Below, piece after piece: positions 34,701-43,851 of a stretch of 64,000 bases of DNA (within the stretch, counting starts at the first letter, position 1; each line of letters starts with the position of its first letter). The stretch spans positions 1-64,000 of the forward strand of contig NZ_WHNW01000001.1 in assembly GCF_009362845.1 (NCBI RefSeq). Reading direction: 5' to 3'. Both the position numbers and the translations under genes were made by a program. Below the pieces are notes generated by a model. The model saw only the letters and a program-made list of their open reading frames with translations. It did not search any database and had not been told where the DNA came from. The DNA comes from Ostreibacterium oceani. GTDB lineage: Bacteria; Pseudomonadota; Gammaproteobacteria; Cardiobacteriales; Ostreibacteriaceae.

Positions 34701-36356
34701 AGCCGCATTGACGGCTTGTGTCGTTGCTTGTAGCATGGCGGTAACGGTGTCATGATTTTTGGCAGCACCTGCGTGAACGTTGCCGTCAATATTGACTTGA
34801 ACGTAGGCGATGGCTTCTGCACGTGTCCCTGCAGAGAGTGCGTGTTCGCTGTAATTTAGGATGCGAATGTTTTTATCGGTTAGTGCCTCTAACGCCCGCA
34901 CATAAGCCGTCAATGTGCCGTTACCTTCACCGTGGATGGTGTGTCGTTTTTCGTTGACGTCAATCGTTGCCTCGATAGCATCGCCGCGATCGGATTGCCG
35001 TTTGATATTAAAATCATGTAAGGTATAAGGCTGGTTTTGTTGCATATAGGCTTGTTCAAATAACGCCCAGATTTGCGTGTTGCTGAGCTCGCTTGCGCAA
35101 TCTTCGGACATTTTTTGTACCGCTTGACTGAAATCAATTTGCATCCAACGGGGTAATTCAATACAGTAGTCGCGCTGCAAAACATAAGCCACGCCGCCCT
35201 TGCCAGATTGGCTGTTAATGCGAACGACATCCTGATAGCTGCGCCCAATATCGCGAGGGTCAATCGGCAGGTAGGCGATTTCCCAGCTGTCGGAATGGGT
35301 AGCATGGCGTTGGTCTAGGCATTTTTTGATGGCATCTTGGTGAGAGCCTGAAAATGCCGTAAAAACTAACTCACCCGCGTAGGGGTGGCGAGGATGCACG
35401 GGTAAATGAGTAAACGCGGTGACAGACTGGACAATTTCAGACATATTTGAAAAATCCAGCGTTGGGTCAATGCCTTGGCTATAAAGGTTCATTGCCATGG
35501 TGACAATATCCATATTGCCCGTGCGTTCGCCATTGCCAAATAAGGTGCCTTCGATACGGTCAGCGCCAGCGAGCAGGCCTAATTCAGCTGCGGCGACAGC
35601 ACAGCCTCTGTCGTTGTGGGTATGTAAACTGACGCTGACGTATTCGCGTGACGGGAATTGATTGCAAAAATATTCGACTTGATCGGCAAATAAATTCGGG
35701 GTTGACGCTTCTACGGTGGCGGGCAGATTGATAATGACCGCTTGGCCTGTCTCGGGGCGCCAGACGCGGCACACGGCTTCGCAAACGCTGACAGCATAAT
35801 CGGTCTCGGTCTGTGAAAAACTCTCTGGAGAATATTGGAAGATCCATTCTGTATCGGGGTATTTTTTGGCGTATTGTTGGACTAGGGTTGCGCCAGCAAC
35901 GGCGATATCTTGGATTTCTGTTGTGGATTTTTGAAAAACTTTTTCGCGTTGCACGCGAGAAGTTGAGTTATAGACATGCACAATCGCACGTTTTACCCCG
36001 ACAAGCGATTCAAAAGTTTTTTCAATCAAATGCTCACGCGCCTGTACCAGTACCTGGATGGTAACGTCGTCAGGAATACGGTTTTCTTCGATAAGTTGTC
36101 GATGAAAATCAAATTCGGTTTGTGAGGCGGAGGGAAACCCCGTTTCAATTTCCTTAAAACCACAATCAACCAGAATATCAAAATAACGGAGTTTCTGATT
36201 GATATTCATGGGGTCAATCAGGGCTTGATTGCCATCGCGTAGGTCAACGCTACACCATGTGGGTGCGGTTTGGATGGCGTTATCGGGCCACTGGCGCGAC
36301 TGCATAGGTGGTGCAAAGTCAAATGCAGGATATTTGCGAAAATTATAATCAGTCAT
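34683..36356 (-). CDS. leuA: 2-isopropylmalate synthase (long, type-2 form)
   Basis: LeuA condenses acetyl-CoA with 2-ketoisovalerate, the first committed step of leucine synthesis. The 557-residue protein belongs to the long form that begins RKYPAFDF...PTWCSVDLRDGNQAL (catalytic Asp and Arg in DLRDGNQ), with the metal-binding SLHTHNDRGCAVAAAELG and GTLFGNGERTGNMD motifs. A C-terminal LeuA dimer/regulatory domain follows (residues ~430-557), usually leucine-feedback inhibited. An Lrp-type regulator is encoded divergently. No leuBCD is in the window. Confidence 0.96.
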   Translation of the reverse strand: MTDYNFRKYPAFDFAPPMQSRQWPDNAIQTAPTWCSVDLRDGNQALIDPMNINQKLRYFDILVDCGFKEIETGFPSASQTEFDFHRQLIEENRIPDDVTIQVLVQAREHLIEKTFESLVGVKRAIVHVYNSTSRVQREKVFQKSTTEIQDIAVAGATLVQQYAKKYPDTEWIFQYSPESFSQTETDYAVSVCEAVCRVWRPETGQAVIINLPATVEASTPNLFADQVEYFCNQFPSREYVSVSLHTHNDRGCAVAAAELGLLAGADRIEGTLFGNGERTGNMDIVTMAMNLYSQGIDPTLDFSNMSEIVQSVTAFTHLPVHPRHPYAGELVFTAFSGSHQDAIKKCLDQRHATHSDSWEIAYLPIDPRDIGRSYQDVVRINSQSGKGGVAYVLQRDYCIELPRWMQIDFSQAVQKMSEDCASELSNTQIWALFEQAYMQQNQPYTLHDFNIKRQSDRGDAIEATIDVNEKRHTIHGEGNGTLTAYVRALEALTDKNIRILNYSEHALSAGTRAEAIAYVQVNIDGNVHAGAAKNHDTVTAMLQATTQAVNAAIRTIS

Positions 36357-36409
36357 AGTCGTTTATTGGGTTGTTTCTTGGATTGTTTATTGCGTCGTTA
36401 AATTAATGT

Positions 36410-36456
36410 GTATAGTAAATGTATACTTAAATGTGTATTAGTCTGCCTATTATAAT
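36410..36456. promoter_or_regulatory. leuA/lrp intergenic control region
   Basis: GTATA-GTAAATG-TATAC (36410-36426) is a perfect 5-base dyad. ATTATAAT at 36449-36456 offers a TATAAT on both strands (36451-36456 for lrp, 36449-36454 for leuA). Repeated TGTGTAT/TGTATA motifs around the dyad suggest a regulator-binding array, plausibly for the Lrp-like protein. Confidence 0.5.
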
Positions 36457-36567
36457 CTAGGTTAGCTGTGTTTTATGACTAAAGTGACAGCTTATTTGTC
36501 AATTTATTAGTTTTTTATTATAATAAATCTTATTTAATTAGAATAATTGTTTAATTTTTTAAAACCT

Positions 36568-37038
36568 ATGACCTATTCACTAGATAAGACTGATAAATCC
36601 ATCCTACGGATTTTGCAAACTCACGGTAAAATCAATACGATTGAACTCGCTGAGCAGGTGGGCTTGTCGGTTACGCCGTGCGCAAGACGATTAAAGCTGC
36701 TAGCGTCGAATGGTTATATCGAAACAACTATCGCGGTGTTGAATCCTGAGAAATTGGGGTTAGACCTAACCGTCTATATTGCAATCAGCATGGAGCGACA
36801 CACGCCAGAGCAGTTTGATGTCTTTGAAGCGGCGGTAAAAACTTTCCCAGAAGTGGTTTCTTGTAGTGTTGTGACGGGGCGCGTTGAGGACTATTTGTTG
36901 CGTGTCGTGGTGCGAGATATGAAGCACTATGAAGAGTTTTTATTAGGACGGCTGAATCGTATCAAAGGGGTCGATACCGTTCATTCGAGTTTTGAGCTTC
37001 GTCGTGTCATCCGCCATGGGGCGTTGCCGATTTATTAG
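36568..37038 (+). CDS. Lrp/AsnC family transcriptional regulator
   Basis: A 156-residue regulator. The N-terminal helix-turn-helix (TIELAEQVGLSVTPCARRLKLLASNGYI, about residues 20-50) is followed by the RAM/AsnC ligand-binding domain (VVSCSVVTGRVEDYLLRVVVRDMKHYEEFL). The ATG at 36568 gives the family-typical start MTYSLDKTDKSILRIL; the upstream TTG at 36547 would add seven non-conserved residues. Its position opposite leuA suggests control of leucine synthesis (inference). The stop is duplicated in a 9-bp repeat (GATTTATTA twice). Confidence 0.92.
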   Translation: MTYSLDKTDKSILRILQTHGKINTIELAEQVGLSVTPCARRLKLLASNGYIETTIAVLNPEKLGLDLTVYIAISMERHTPEQFDVFEAAVKTFPEVVSCSVVTGRVEDYLLRVVVRDMKHYEEFLLGRLNRIKGVDTVHSSFELRRVIRHGALPIY

Positions 37039-37089
37039 ATTTATTAGCTAGGTCCATAGATAAGCCCATAGATAAGCCCATAGATAAGT
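37029..37089. repeat. 9-bp and 12-bp tandem repeats after the lrp gene
   Basis: GATTTATTA twice (37029-37046) overlaps the stop. CCATAGATAAGC occurs three times (37054-37089, last base changed in the third). Confidence 0.95.
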
Positions 37090-37220
37090 TTATAAGTAAC
37101 GGAATGGATAAACGTATTTGATCGGTTAGTTGGTGGGCAGTAAATGGGTGGCAAATTTGTTAAATATTCCCTATAATGGCATCAATTACACCAAAAAATG
37201 AATTGTGATTGAGGTCAATT

Positions 37221-38084
37221 ATGCACGAAAACCACACCGAGTTAGAAACGCTTTTTAATGCCTATACCCAAAAATTAGAACAGCAAGAAAGCCAAGAGCT
37301 GCTCAGTGTGAGTGAAAGTCTGGCAATGCTCCATAAAAATGGGCAGTACCCGTACGAAAAGCGATTACCTAAAAAAGCGTACGAAGATGCGTTATTACTA
37401 TTACAGATTGAGCTGCTCAAGTTGCAGCGCCATATTGTCCAGACAAATCAGCGTGTTGTGGTCGTGTGCGAAGGGCGAGATGCGGCGGGTAAAGGGGGCG
37501 CAATTAAACGTTTTACCCAATATTTAAATCCACGCCATGCGCGAGTCGTCGCCCTTGCTAAGCCCAACGAGCAAGAAAGCACACAGTGGTATTTTCAGCG
37601 TTATGTCAATCATTTACCTAGCGCAGGTGAAATTATTTTCTTTGACCGCTCTTGGTATAACCGTGCAGGCGTTGAACGCGTGATGGGGTTTTGTACGCAA
37701 GCCGAGCTGCAGCAATTTTATCAACAAGCCCCTGAATTCGAATACATGTTGACACAATCGGGGGTTAAATTAATCAAGTATTGGTTTTCCGTATCGCGCT
37801 TAGAGCAACTGCGGCGTTTTCACGACCGCATGCGAAATCCACTGAAAAAATGGAAATTAAGCCCAATGGATTTGGAGTCATTAGATAAATGGAATTCCTA
37901 TACAGAGGCCAAGCAAGCGATGTTTACCCATACGGATCGTCGTGCAACACCGTGGACGGTCGTGCGTTCTAATGACAAAAGACGCGCACGGATTGAGTCG
38001 ATTCGTTATTTTTTGGCACAGTTTGAATACCCTGGCAAAGATAATGCGTTGATTGCTAAAATTGACCGCCGAGTGATTGATTAA
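37221..38084 (+). CDS. ppk2: polyphosphate kinase 2 family protein
   Basis: PPK2 enzymes use polyphosphate to phosphorylate nucleoside mono- or diphosphates (or run the reverse). The 287-residue single-domain protein has Walker A EGRDAAGKGG (residues 84-93), the Walker B/lid region EIIFFDRSWYNRAGVERVMGF, and RRFHDRMRNPLKKWKLSPMDLES, which match the class I (NDP-phosphorylating) type. A TTG at 37209 is possible, but the ATG at 37221 has a GAGG site 8 bases upstream. Repeats follow the stop (18-bp unit twice at 38088-38123), then a terminator. Confidence 0.92.
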   Translation: MHENHTELETLFNAYTQKLEQQESQELLSVSESLAMLHKNGQYPYEKRLPKKAYEDALLLLQIELLKLQRHIVQTNQRVVVVCEGRDAAGKGGAIKRFTQYLNPRHARVVALAKPNEQESTQWYFQRYVNHLPSAGEIIFFDRSWYNRAGVERVMGFCTQAELQQFYQQAPEFEYMLTQSGVKLIKYWFSVSRLEQLRRFHDRMRNPLKKWKLSPMDLESLDKWNSYTEAKQAMFTHTDRRATPWTVVRSNDKRRARIESIRYFLAQFEYPGKDNALIAKIDRRVID

Positions 38085-38087
38085 CCA

Positions 38088-38123
38088 CAGTTAGCAACAG
38101 TAAGTCAGTTAGCAACAGTAAGT
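38088..38123. repeat. 18-bp tandem duplication after ppk2
   Basis: CAGTTAGCAACAGTAAGT occurs twice in direct tandem, starting four bases after the ppk2 stop. A degenerate third copy follows. Confidence 0.95.
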
Positions 38124-38240
38124 CACAGTTAGCCACAGTACGTGATGGACAAAGAAAGGACGCTTGTGAAGGGCGCTTGTGGGGTTAAGTGGTCGTTAAG
38201 CCGTGCTTACTTTTTGTCTAAATTTTTTGTCTAAAGAAAT

Positions 38241-38268
38241 GGCCCACCGAAGTGGGCCTATTTTTTTT
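38241..38268 (+). terminator. rho-independent terminator after ppk2
   Basis: GGCCCAC, loop CGAA, GTGGGCC, then TATTTTTTTT: a 7-bp GC-rich stem with a tetraloop and T-run. Confidence 0.93.
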
Positions 38269-38303
38269 GGTGCTTTACTGTGTTGAGTAAAGCTTAGTTA
38301 AGC

Positions 38304-39668
38304 CTAGTTAACCTGACACTCGTTGCCAAACTCAAAACCTAATCTCACGAGATTATAAGAGAGTTGACCATCTTCGCCATTGAGTACCGCTGTGGCGCTG
38401 TTGCAGCTATTAAATGTGACGGTTGCGTTACCCCAGTCTTGGATGCCTGGTGGGCTGTTAGGTGCTTGGGTGAAGCTTGCACCGTTGCCTGAAAAACCTG
38501 TGTACGCTTTGGCGGCATAGGGTTTTGCAACTTGCACGGTGTTGTCGTCCAAATCAATTTCTAGGTAGAACCATTTGGTGTCGCCATTGCCATCAGCAGT
38601 GTAGCCATAGTGGTACATAAATAGCTTGTTTGCTGTTGGGCGTGTTGCATTAAAGCCAGATCCGCTGTAATTCGGGTCATACCATAATCCTGAGACGCTA
38701 GAAATTCGAGGGCTAGCGCTTTCTTCACCAAGCACAACGGCATTGGGCGCGTGCGTTTTGATAAAGTCGATATACGAACTAACACGGGTGTATCCGCTAG
38801 GGTCGCCACCAGCGCAGCCTGCAGCAGAACCAAAGCTGACAATACCCGCTTGTGCATTTTGTCCATTGCGGTTGACATTAAGTGGGCCACCGCTGTCGCC
38901 TTGACACGAGTCTTTGCGTGTGCCGTCGCTATAACCTGCGCAAACTAGCGTGTCCCGCCAGAATCCATACACGTTACGGCAGACAGCATCACGTCTAATG
39001 GGTAAGTCAACACGCTGTAGACTGTTCGATAAGTCGCCGCCAGTGCTGGTAGTGCCCATGCCAATAACCGTGCCCGTGGTATTGTCTAGGTTAGCCGTGG
39101 CGTTGTTGAGTATGGTCTTATTGGCATTGCTAAAGCCTGCAACGGCGGTGTTCAAACGGATAATGGCAATATCGTTGTTGATGAGGTTGGCGTAGCTGGG
39201 GTGAACAATCACTGCACTGGCGCTATACGATTCATCGTAAACTAACGCACCATTGTTGCTTCCATTAGGTGAGGTTAACGCAAAGACAATGCCAGCAGGC
39301 GCGTTGTCGCCACCGCCGTTAGACACACAGTGTGCAGCAGTGAGGACATGACGAGCATCAAGCAAGGTGCCGCCACAAAGGAATCCGCCGTTTGATGCAT
39401 TGATAATGACGCTAACAAAATTCGGGGCATCTGATGGGTTGATATTGGTGCCGTTGACAATTTTGGGGATAATGGTGTTGCCGAGTAATTTACGTTGAAT
39501 CAAATCATCGCTTGAAATTCTACGCACATCGGCCTGTAGGGTAAAGCTTGATGCATCAGCCTCAACATTAGTCTCAGTATTAGTGCCGGTTTCGGCATGG
39601 ACGCTAAAGGCTGTGCTGAGTGCAATGGCACACAGGGGTAATAGCCCCCATTGGTTTTTGTTTATCAT
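38304..39668 (-). CDS. secreted trypsin-like serine protease with C-terminal accessory domain
   Basis: A 454-residue preproprotein: signal peptide (1-25), propeptide to about residue 69, then an S1 domain starting KIVNG, where activation would free Ile70. The catalytic triad is His113 (LTAAHC), Asp166 (NNDIAIIRL) and Ser259 (GDSGGP). Asp253 (KDSCQGDSGG) is at the S1-pocket position and predicts trypsin-like cleavage after Arg/Lys. From about residue 314 a C-terminal domain with SGLWYDPNYSGSGF and LFMYHYGYTADGNGD resembles an accessory module I have seen attached to various secreted proteobacterial proteins; its function is unknown. The stop is in a 10-bp repeat. Confidence 0.93.
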   Translation of the reverse strand: MINKNQWGLLPLCAIALSTAFSVHAETGTNTETNVEADASSFTLQADVRRISSDDLIQRKLLGNTIIPKIVNGTNINPSDAPNFVSVIINASNGGFLCGGTLLDARHVLTAAHCVSNGGGDNAPAGIVFALTSPNGSNNGALVYDESYSASAVIVHPSYANLINNDIAIIRLNTAVAGFSNANKTILNNATANLDNTTGTVIGMGTTSTGGDLSNSLQRVDLPIRRDAVCRNVYGFWRDTLVCAGYSDGTRKDSCQGDSGGPLNVNRNGQNAQAGIVSFGSAAGCAGGDPSGYTRVSSYIDFIKTHAPNAVVLGEESASPRISSVSGLWYDPNYSGSGFNATRPTANKLFMYHYGYTADGNGDTKWFYLEIDLDDNTVQVAKPYAAKAYTGFSGNGASFTQAPNSPPGIQDWGNATVTFNSCNSATAVLNGEDGQLSYNLVRLGFEFGNECQVN

Positions 39669-40003
39669 GTTGCTGTCTCCTAGCTAACGGGTTAATGATG
39701 TTGTGTAATGTGTATGTAGTGTGTAATTAATATGTACTGATGTAGGTTAATTATAGTTTAATTATCGTGTGATTAGTGAAAAAATCAAGCTGAATAGTCA
39801 ATAATTAACGGATGTCTATTCATACACCCCTCTGTTTTTTTTTATTATCAGATTGCTATTACTTCATTATTACTTCAGAGGGTAACGTTGCAATTTTTGC
39901 ATATTTTTTCGGCTATTTGATTCAAATACATGACAACTAATACATGGCAACAAGTAGATGACAGCAAGTAGATGACAGCTAAATAGACGATAGCGTGGTT
40001 TGG
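39669..40003. other. 335-bp spacer, AT-rich, no gene seen
   Basis: Upstream of the protease (minus strand) the sequence is AT-rich, with TGTATGTAGTGTGTAATTAATATG-type repeats near 39705-39735 that may hold its promoter. Toward nadV there are degenerate repeats of CAAGTAGATGACAG (about 39950-39985). No RNA gene or ORF is convincing. Confidence 0.5.
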
Positions 40004-41395
40004 CTAAAAATCAATGACGCCTTGCGCACGGCGGCGTATCGTTTCCAAAGACCATGCCTTGGTGAGTTGTCCATTCTCGAAAACCACGGTGAGTTCGTCT
40101 TGCTGGTCAGGTTTGAGGTCTTCTTGGCGAATGGTGTTGTAGCCAGTTTCGGTTTTGATTAAAGCGAGGCGGCCACGTTTTGAGCGTTTGCCGCTATCGG
40201 TCACGGGGTCTTTGAATACATCTCGCCATTGGCCTGCAACGCAGGCATAGCTGGCCTTCATGGCAAATCGCATGGTGTCTCGGTTCATCTTTTGCAGCAA
40301 CGATCCGCCCATGCCAAAGGCGATGTTTTCTGCAGATATTTTGTTGTTTTTCAAGGTTTTTAAGATATGCCCTAATGATTCAGCGTTAATGCCATCGCCT
40401 TGGATAAGGCGGATGTAGTCAGGAAGCTGACGGTAGCCTTTGCTATTGATGTGGTAGCCGAATTTATCCATGAGTCGCTCAATGGCTTCTAATGAGGTGC
40501 GTACAGGATCGCCAGAGTCAGGGCGAATGACGATGGTTCCTTGATTATTGGTGACTTTATCGTGCAGTAATTCACCCCAAATATGGTCGATTGCATGCCA
40601 TAAATCATACGAATCAGAGACAACGGCAACGGCTTTGCCTTTGCCGCCAAAGGTGTCTATCATATTTTCGTAGGCTTCTTTTTCGCGGGATTGCCCCCAT
40701 GCGGTCATTGTCGAGTGTTCTGCCGCTGGGATGGAGAATCCCGCCATAGATTCGCCGTATATTGATTGCGCCAAAACAAGGGCAGGGACAGTGTCGGTGC
40801 CCTTGAAGTTGACCAAATGAGCCAGTCCGCCGATGGCGGCGCTCTCGGTTGAGCTGACACCGCGTGCGCCAAAATCATGGAGCTTGAAGTCAATGCCATC
40901 GGTGTTGTCTGCCGTCTCCAGCAGGTATTTGTAAATCACTTGTCGGCAGTGCCAAGAAATCGTGGCAACCGTGGTTGGATACCAGATGGCACGCAATAAA
41001 GCCGTCTCGATATAACTGGTTAACCAGCCGCACATTGGATCCGTATTAATGACTTGGCAAAGCACATTCTGCGTTGGGATAATATAGCCTTCGGGGACGG
41101 CCTGAATACGTAACGGGAAGTAGCCTTGGTGTTTGTTTAAAATATAGGTCCAGTTTTCGCGACAAAAAGGCAGCCCGTGGGCGGTTAGGATGCTTTCTGC
41201 TTCGTCGATGTTTGCTGCTGTAATTGGCTGGCAAAGGTATTGTTTAAGAAATATCTGTAGCCCAAAAAATACGCCATCGGCATATTTCCCACCACGAGAT
41301 TCTAGGTAACTGGATACATATTCTGTTTGCGGTGGGTATTGCAAATAATGAGAGGCCTTGTAAGAATCAATATTTAAAATAGGGTTGATATTCAT
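40004..41395 (-). CDS. nadV: nicotinamide phosphoribosyltransferase
   Basis: NadV (NAMPT) joins nicotinamide with PRPP to nicotinamide mononucleotide. The 463-residue protein has the NAMPT features: NIDSYKASHYLQYP start, LHDFGARGVSSTESAAIGG, AAEHSTMTAWG, VVSDSYDLWHAI, the IVIRPDSGDP phosphate site and NIAFGMGGSLLQKMNRDT. It overlaps the upstream adenylyltransferase gene by 4 bp (ATGA). Together they form the two-step route nicotinamide to NMN to NAD+ that needs no deamidation, known in Francisella, Haemophilus ducreyi and some phages. Confidence 0.97.
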   Translation of the reverse strand: MNINPILNIDSYKASHYLQYPPQTEYVSSYLESRGGKYADGVFFGLQIFLKQYLCQPITAANIDEAESILTAHGLPFCRENWTYILNKHQGYFPLRIQAVPEGYIIPTQNVLCQVINTDPMCGWLTSYIETALLRAIWYPTTVATISWHCRQVIYKYLLETADNTDGIDFKLHDFGARGVSSTESAAIGGLAHLVNFKGTDTVPALVLAQSIYGESMAGFSIPAAEHSTMTAWGQSREKEAYENMIDTFGGKGKAVAVVSDSYDLWHAIDHIWGELLHDKVTNNQGTIVIRPDSGDPVRTSLEAIERLMDKFGYHINSKGYRQLPDYIRLIQGDGINAESLGHILKTLKNNKISAENIAFGMGGSLLQKMNRDTMRFAMKASYACVAGQWRDVFKDPVTDSGKRSKRGRLALIKTETGYNTIRQEDLKPDQQDELTVVFENGQLTKAWSLETIRRRAQGVIDF

Positions 41396-42441
41396 GTGGT
41401 TGGCTCCGCGGTGTGGGTTCGAGCGAGTAGAAATTGTATAATAAAATAGTGGTCTTCGAAAAACTGGTCGCGCTTTAATGTTGTGATGGGTAGCCAGTGG
41501 GTTTCTGCGGCATCGTCATTGGCACAAACGCTGGGTATCGCCTCTAGGTCTGATAAATCAAAATGATAACAGTAGGTAATCGTGCGTCCGCGTACTGAGC
41601 GGTTAGGGTCATCGAAAACCGCATGATTTTTTAGGCGTGCGAGTAAGGTTTTTTTATTTAGCGTGATTTGTGTTTCTTCGAAAAGCTCGCGTAAGGCACC
41701 GTTAATCAAGGTTTCATCACCATCCAAAAAACCGCCTGGTAAGGCATATAGGCCTTTGCCTGGATGATTTCTGCGGCGGATAAGTAAGGCTTGTCCTTGG
41801 TAAGTGACCAGCGCGTCAACGGTGGTGAAAATTACAGGGTAAGGCGTCTGTTGCCATTCGGATTTGAATGCTTGGATAGCATGGTAGGTTGATTGTAGCG
41901 ATTGGTAGTAGTCTGTTAGGCTAAACTGCTGTAGCCATTGCTGTGTCGTTGCCGAGATAGCTGGGTGGTGAAAGTGTGCGGGGTTTTCACAAGCAAAATA
42001 GCGATTTCGCAGGTCGGTGGCGTGGATGTCTTTGAGGTTGCCAACTTCTAAAAAACCCCACTCAGGGAACAGCGCGAGGTAATAGGTGGATTCGTCTTTG
42101 TTGTGACCGACCAGTGCCACGTGGTCGGTTGGGTTGGTGCGGGTTTTTATCTGTTGACTGACCGCTTTGGTCCATGCTTTGTCATTATATTTGTAGTCGA
42201 GTAATGGCTGAATAATGACACGTTTTGCGAGTTCGGGTGGTAAGCTGTCGTTGATGATTTGTTGGCGCTCTTCAAACGTGAATGGGTTGCGAAGCGAGCG
42301 TGCATTGCCCGACGAGCCGACTAAAATAATGAGTTTTTTGGCTTGGCTAAGGGCACGTTGGCAGACAAACGCATGGCCTTGGTGAAACGGCTGAAAACGG
42401 CCGATAAAAATAGCATAGTCATAGCGGAAATTTGTCATCAT
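41392..42441 (-). CDS. nadM: bifunctional NMN adenylyltransferase/Nudix hydrolase
   Basis: A 349-residue fusion. The N-terminal nucleotidyltransferase (GRFQPFHQGH at about residues 14-23, ISTEE-like tail later) converts NMN and ATP to NAD+. The C-terminal Nudix domain has GGFLDGDETLINGALRELFEETQI, a complete Nudix box with Gln in place of the last Gly, and probably hydrolyses ADP-ribose. The fusion architecture matches the NadM-Nudix proteins of Synechocystis and Francisella. It is the first gene of the nadM-nadV pair. Confidence 0.96.
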   Translation of the reverse strand: MMTNFRYDYAIFIGRFQPFHQGHAFVCQRALSQAKKLIILVGSSGNARSLRNPFTFEERQQIINDSLPPELAKRVIIQPLLDYKYNDKAWTKAVSQQIKTRTNPTDHVALVGHNKDESTYYLALFPEWGFLEVGNLKDIHATDLRNRYFACENPAHFHHPAISATTQQWLQQFSLTDYYQSLQSTYHAIQAFKSEWQQTPYPVIFTTVDALVTYQGQALLIRRRNHPGKGLYALPGGFLDGDETLINGALRELFEETQITLNKKTLLARLKNHAVFDDPNRSVRGRTITYCYHFDLSDLEAIPSVCANDDAAETHWLPITTLKRDQFFEDHYFIIQFLLARTHTAEPTT

Positions 42442-42828
42442 AGGGTTGAATGGCTGGCGACCATTTTGTCAATATGTCTTGTTAGTGGTTTTATTGAGGT
42501 GGTTTATGGTTTGTTTTATGGTTTCTTTATGCGTCGTTGTGAATTTTTCGCTATATCGTATCATAAGTTGATAGAAAATAGCGACAGGTGTGCATCAATG
42601 TGCATTAATGTGCAAGCCCTAGTGTGCTTAATCCTAATGCGTCTAATTCTAATGCGCCTAATATCCAGATTTAACCATCGAATTAATCCATCGCGTCAAT
42701 CCAGCGCGTTAGTCGTTAGACACAGTTGGGGCAGTGTTGCGGTAGTGTTGACGTGGCCGTGTTTGTGCTACAATAAATAGTAATCAAATATAAAAAATAA
42801 ATCATAAAAAACAAACAGGCTGGCGAAT
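42442..42828. promoter_or_regulatory. divergent spacer nadM/trpD with repeats and a candidate promoter
   Basis: A 387-bp stretch. Short degenerate repeats occur at 42587-42615 (GTGCATCAATGTGCATTAATGTGC) and 42630-42662 (CTAATGCGTCTAATTCTAATGCGCCTAAT, cited in parts). For trpD, TTGACG (42748-42753) and TACAAT (42769-42774) are spaced 15 bp, shorter than ideal. An open frame across 42343-42780 looks non-coding. No trp leader peptide or attenuator is evident. Confidence 0.5.
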
Positions 42829-43851
42829 ATGATACAGAGTCAAATTAGCACATTGGTCAATGGCGATGACCTAACTTATGAAGCAATGCAATCAGTCATG
42901 CATGCCATGATGTCAGGGCAGACAAACGACATTGAGAATGCGGCTTTTTTAACGGCGCTGACCATCAAGGGCGAAACCGTGACAGAGATTCAAGCGGGCG
43001 CTGAAGTAATGCGTGAGTTTAGTACCAAAGTCCACGTGCGCAGTGACTTGCAAGACTACTTGGTCGACCCCGTAGGCACAGGTGGTACGCACTCAAATGT
43101 CTTTAATGTATCGACTGCCTCAAGTATTGTTGCAAGCTGTGCTGGGGTAACGATTGCCAAGCACGGTAATCGTGCAGCCAGCTCAAAGTCAGGTAGTGCT
43201 GATTTGCTAGAAGCAGCCGGTGTTAATGTGATGCTGAATCCAGATCAAATGACGCAGTGTATTGAAAAGTTTGGGATTGGGTTTATGTTTGCGCCTCAGT
43301 TACACGGCGCTATGAAGCATGTGATTAACACCCGAAAAACGTTAGGGATTCGTACGGTATTCAATTTATTGGGGCCGCTGACTAATCCATCTGGCGCCAA
43401 ACGCCAAGTGCTAGGTGTGTTTGATGCCGCTTGGTTACAGCCTATGGCTGATGTGTCGAAACGCTTAGGGCAAACACGCGTTATGGTTGTTCACAGCGAT
43501 GATGGGTTGGATGAAATTTCTATCGCAGCGCCTACGCAAGTAGTTGAACTATCAAACCATTCGATGAATGCCTATCAGATTGACCCCAAAGCGTTAGGCA
43601 TATCCCACCGTGATATTGATGCCGTGCGAGTGAATAGCCCGCAGCAAAGCCTCGATTTGATTATGGCGGCCTTTTCTGGGCAACCTGGGGCTGCCTATGA
43701 CATGATTTTATTAAACAGTGCTGCGATTATTCAGGTGGCAGGCTTGTCGGACGACTATCCTAGTGCCATAGAGACGGCACGATCAATTTTGGACGCGGGA
43801 CAAGCTTTGACAAAGCTAAACGAATATGCGCGGTTTACGCAGGCGGTTTAA
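42829..43851 (+). CDS. trpD: anthranilate phosphoribosyltransferase
   Basis: TrpD transfers the phosphoribosyl group of PRPP to anthranilate in tryptophan synthesis. The 340-residue stand-alone enzyme (not fused to TrpG) carries the PRPP-binding DPVGTGGTHSNVFNVST loop, the KHGNRAASSKSGSADLLEAAG motif and FNLLGPLTNPSGAKRQVLGVF. The ribosome-binding site is weak. trpC follows after a 318-bp spacer of repeats rather than directly. Its stop sits in a 16-bp-period duplication. Confidence 0.97.
   Translation: MIQSQISTLVNGDDLTYEAMQSVMHAMMSGQTNDIENAAFLTALTIKGETVTEIQAGAEVMREFSTKVHVRSDLQDYLVDPVGTGGTHSNVFNVSTASSIVASCAGVTIAKHGNRAASSKSGSADLLEAAGVNVMLNPDQMTQCIEKFGIGFMFAPQLHGAMKHVINTRKTLGIRTVFNLLGPLTNPSGAKRQVLGVFDAAWLQPMADVSKRLGQTRVMVVHSDDGLDEISIAAPTQVVELSNHSMNAYQIDPKALGISHRDIDAVRVNSPQQSLDLIMAAFSGQPGAAYDMILLNSAAIIQVAGLSDDYPSAIETARSILDAGQALTKLNEYARFTQAV

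Noticed and set aside
42343-42780. Open frame of 145 codons in the nadM-trpD spacer
   Set aside because: The first part is antisense to nadM; the rest translates spacer repeats (LMRLILMRLI). It has no ribosome-binding site.
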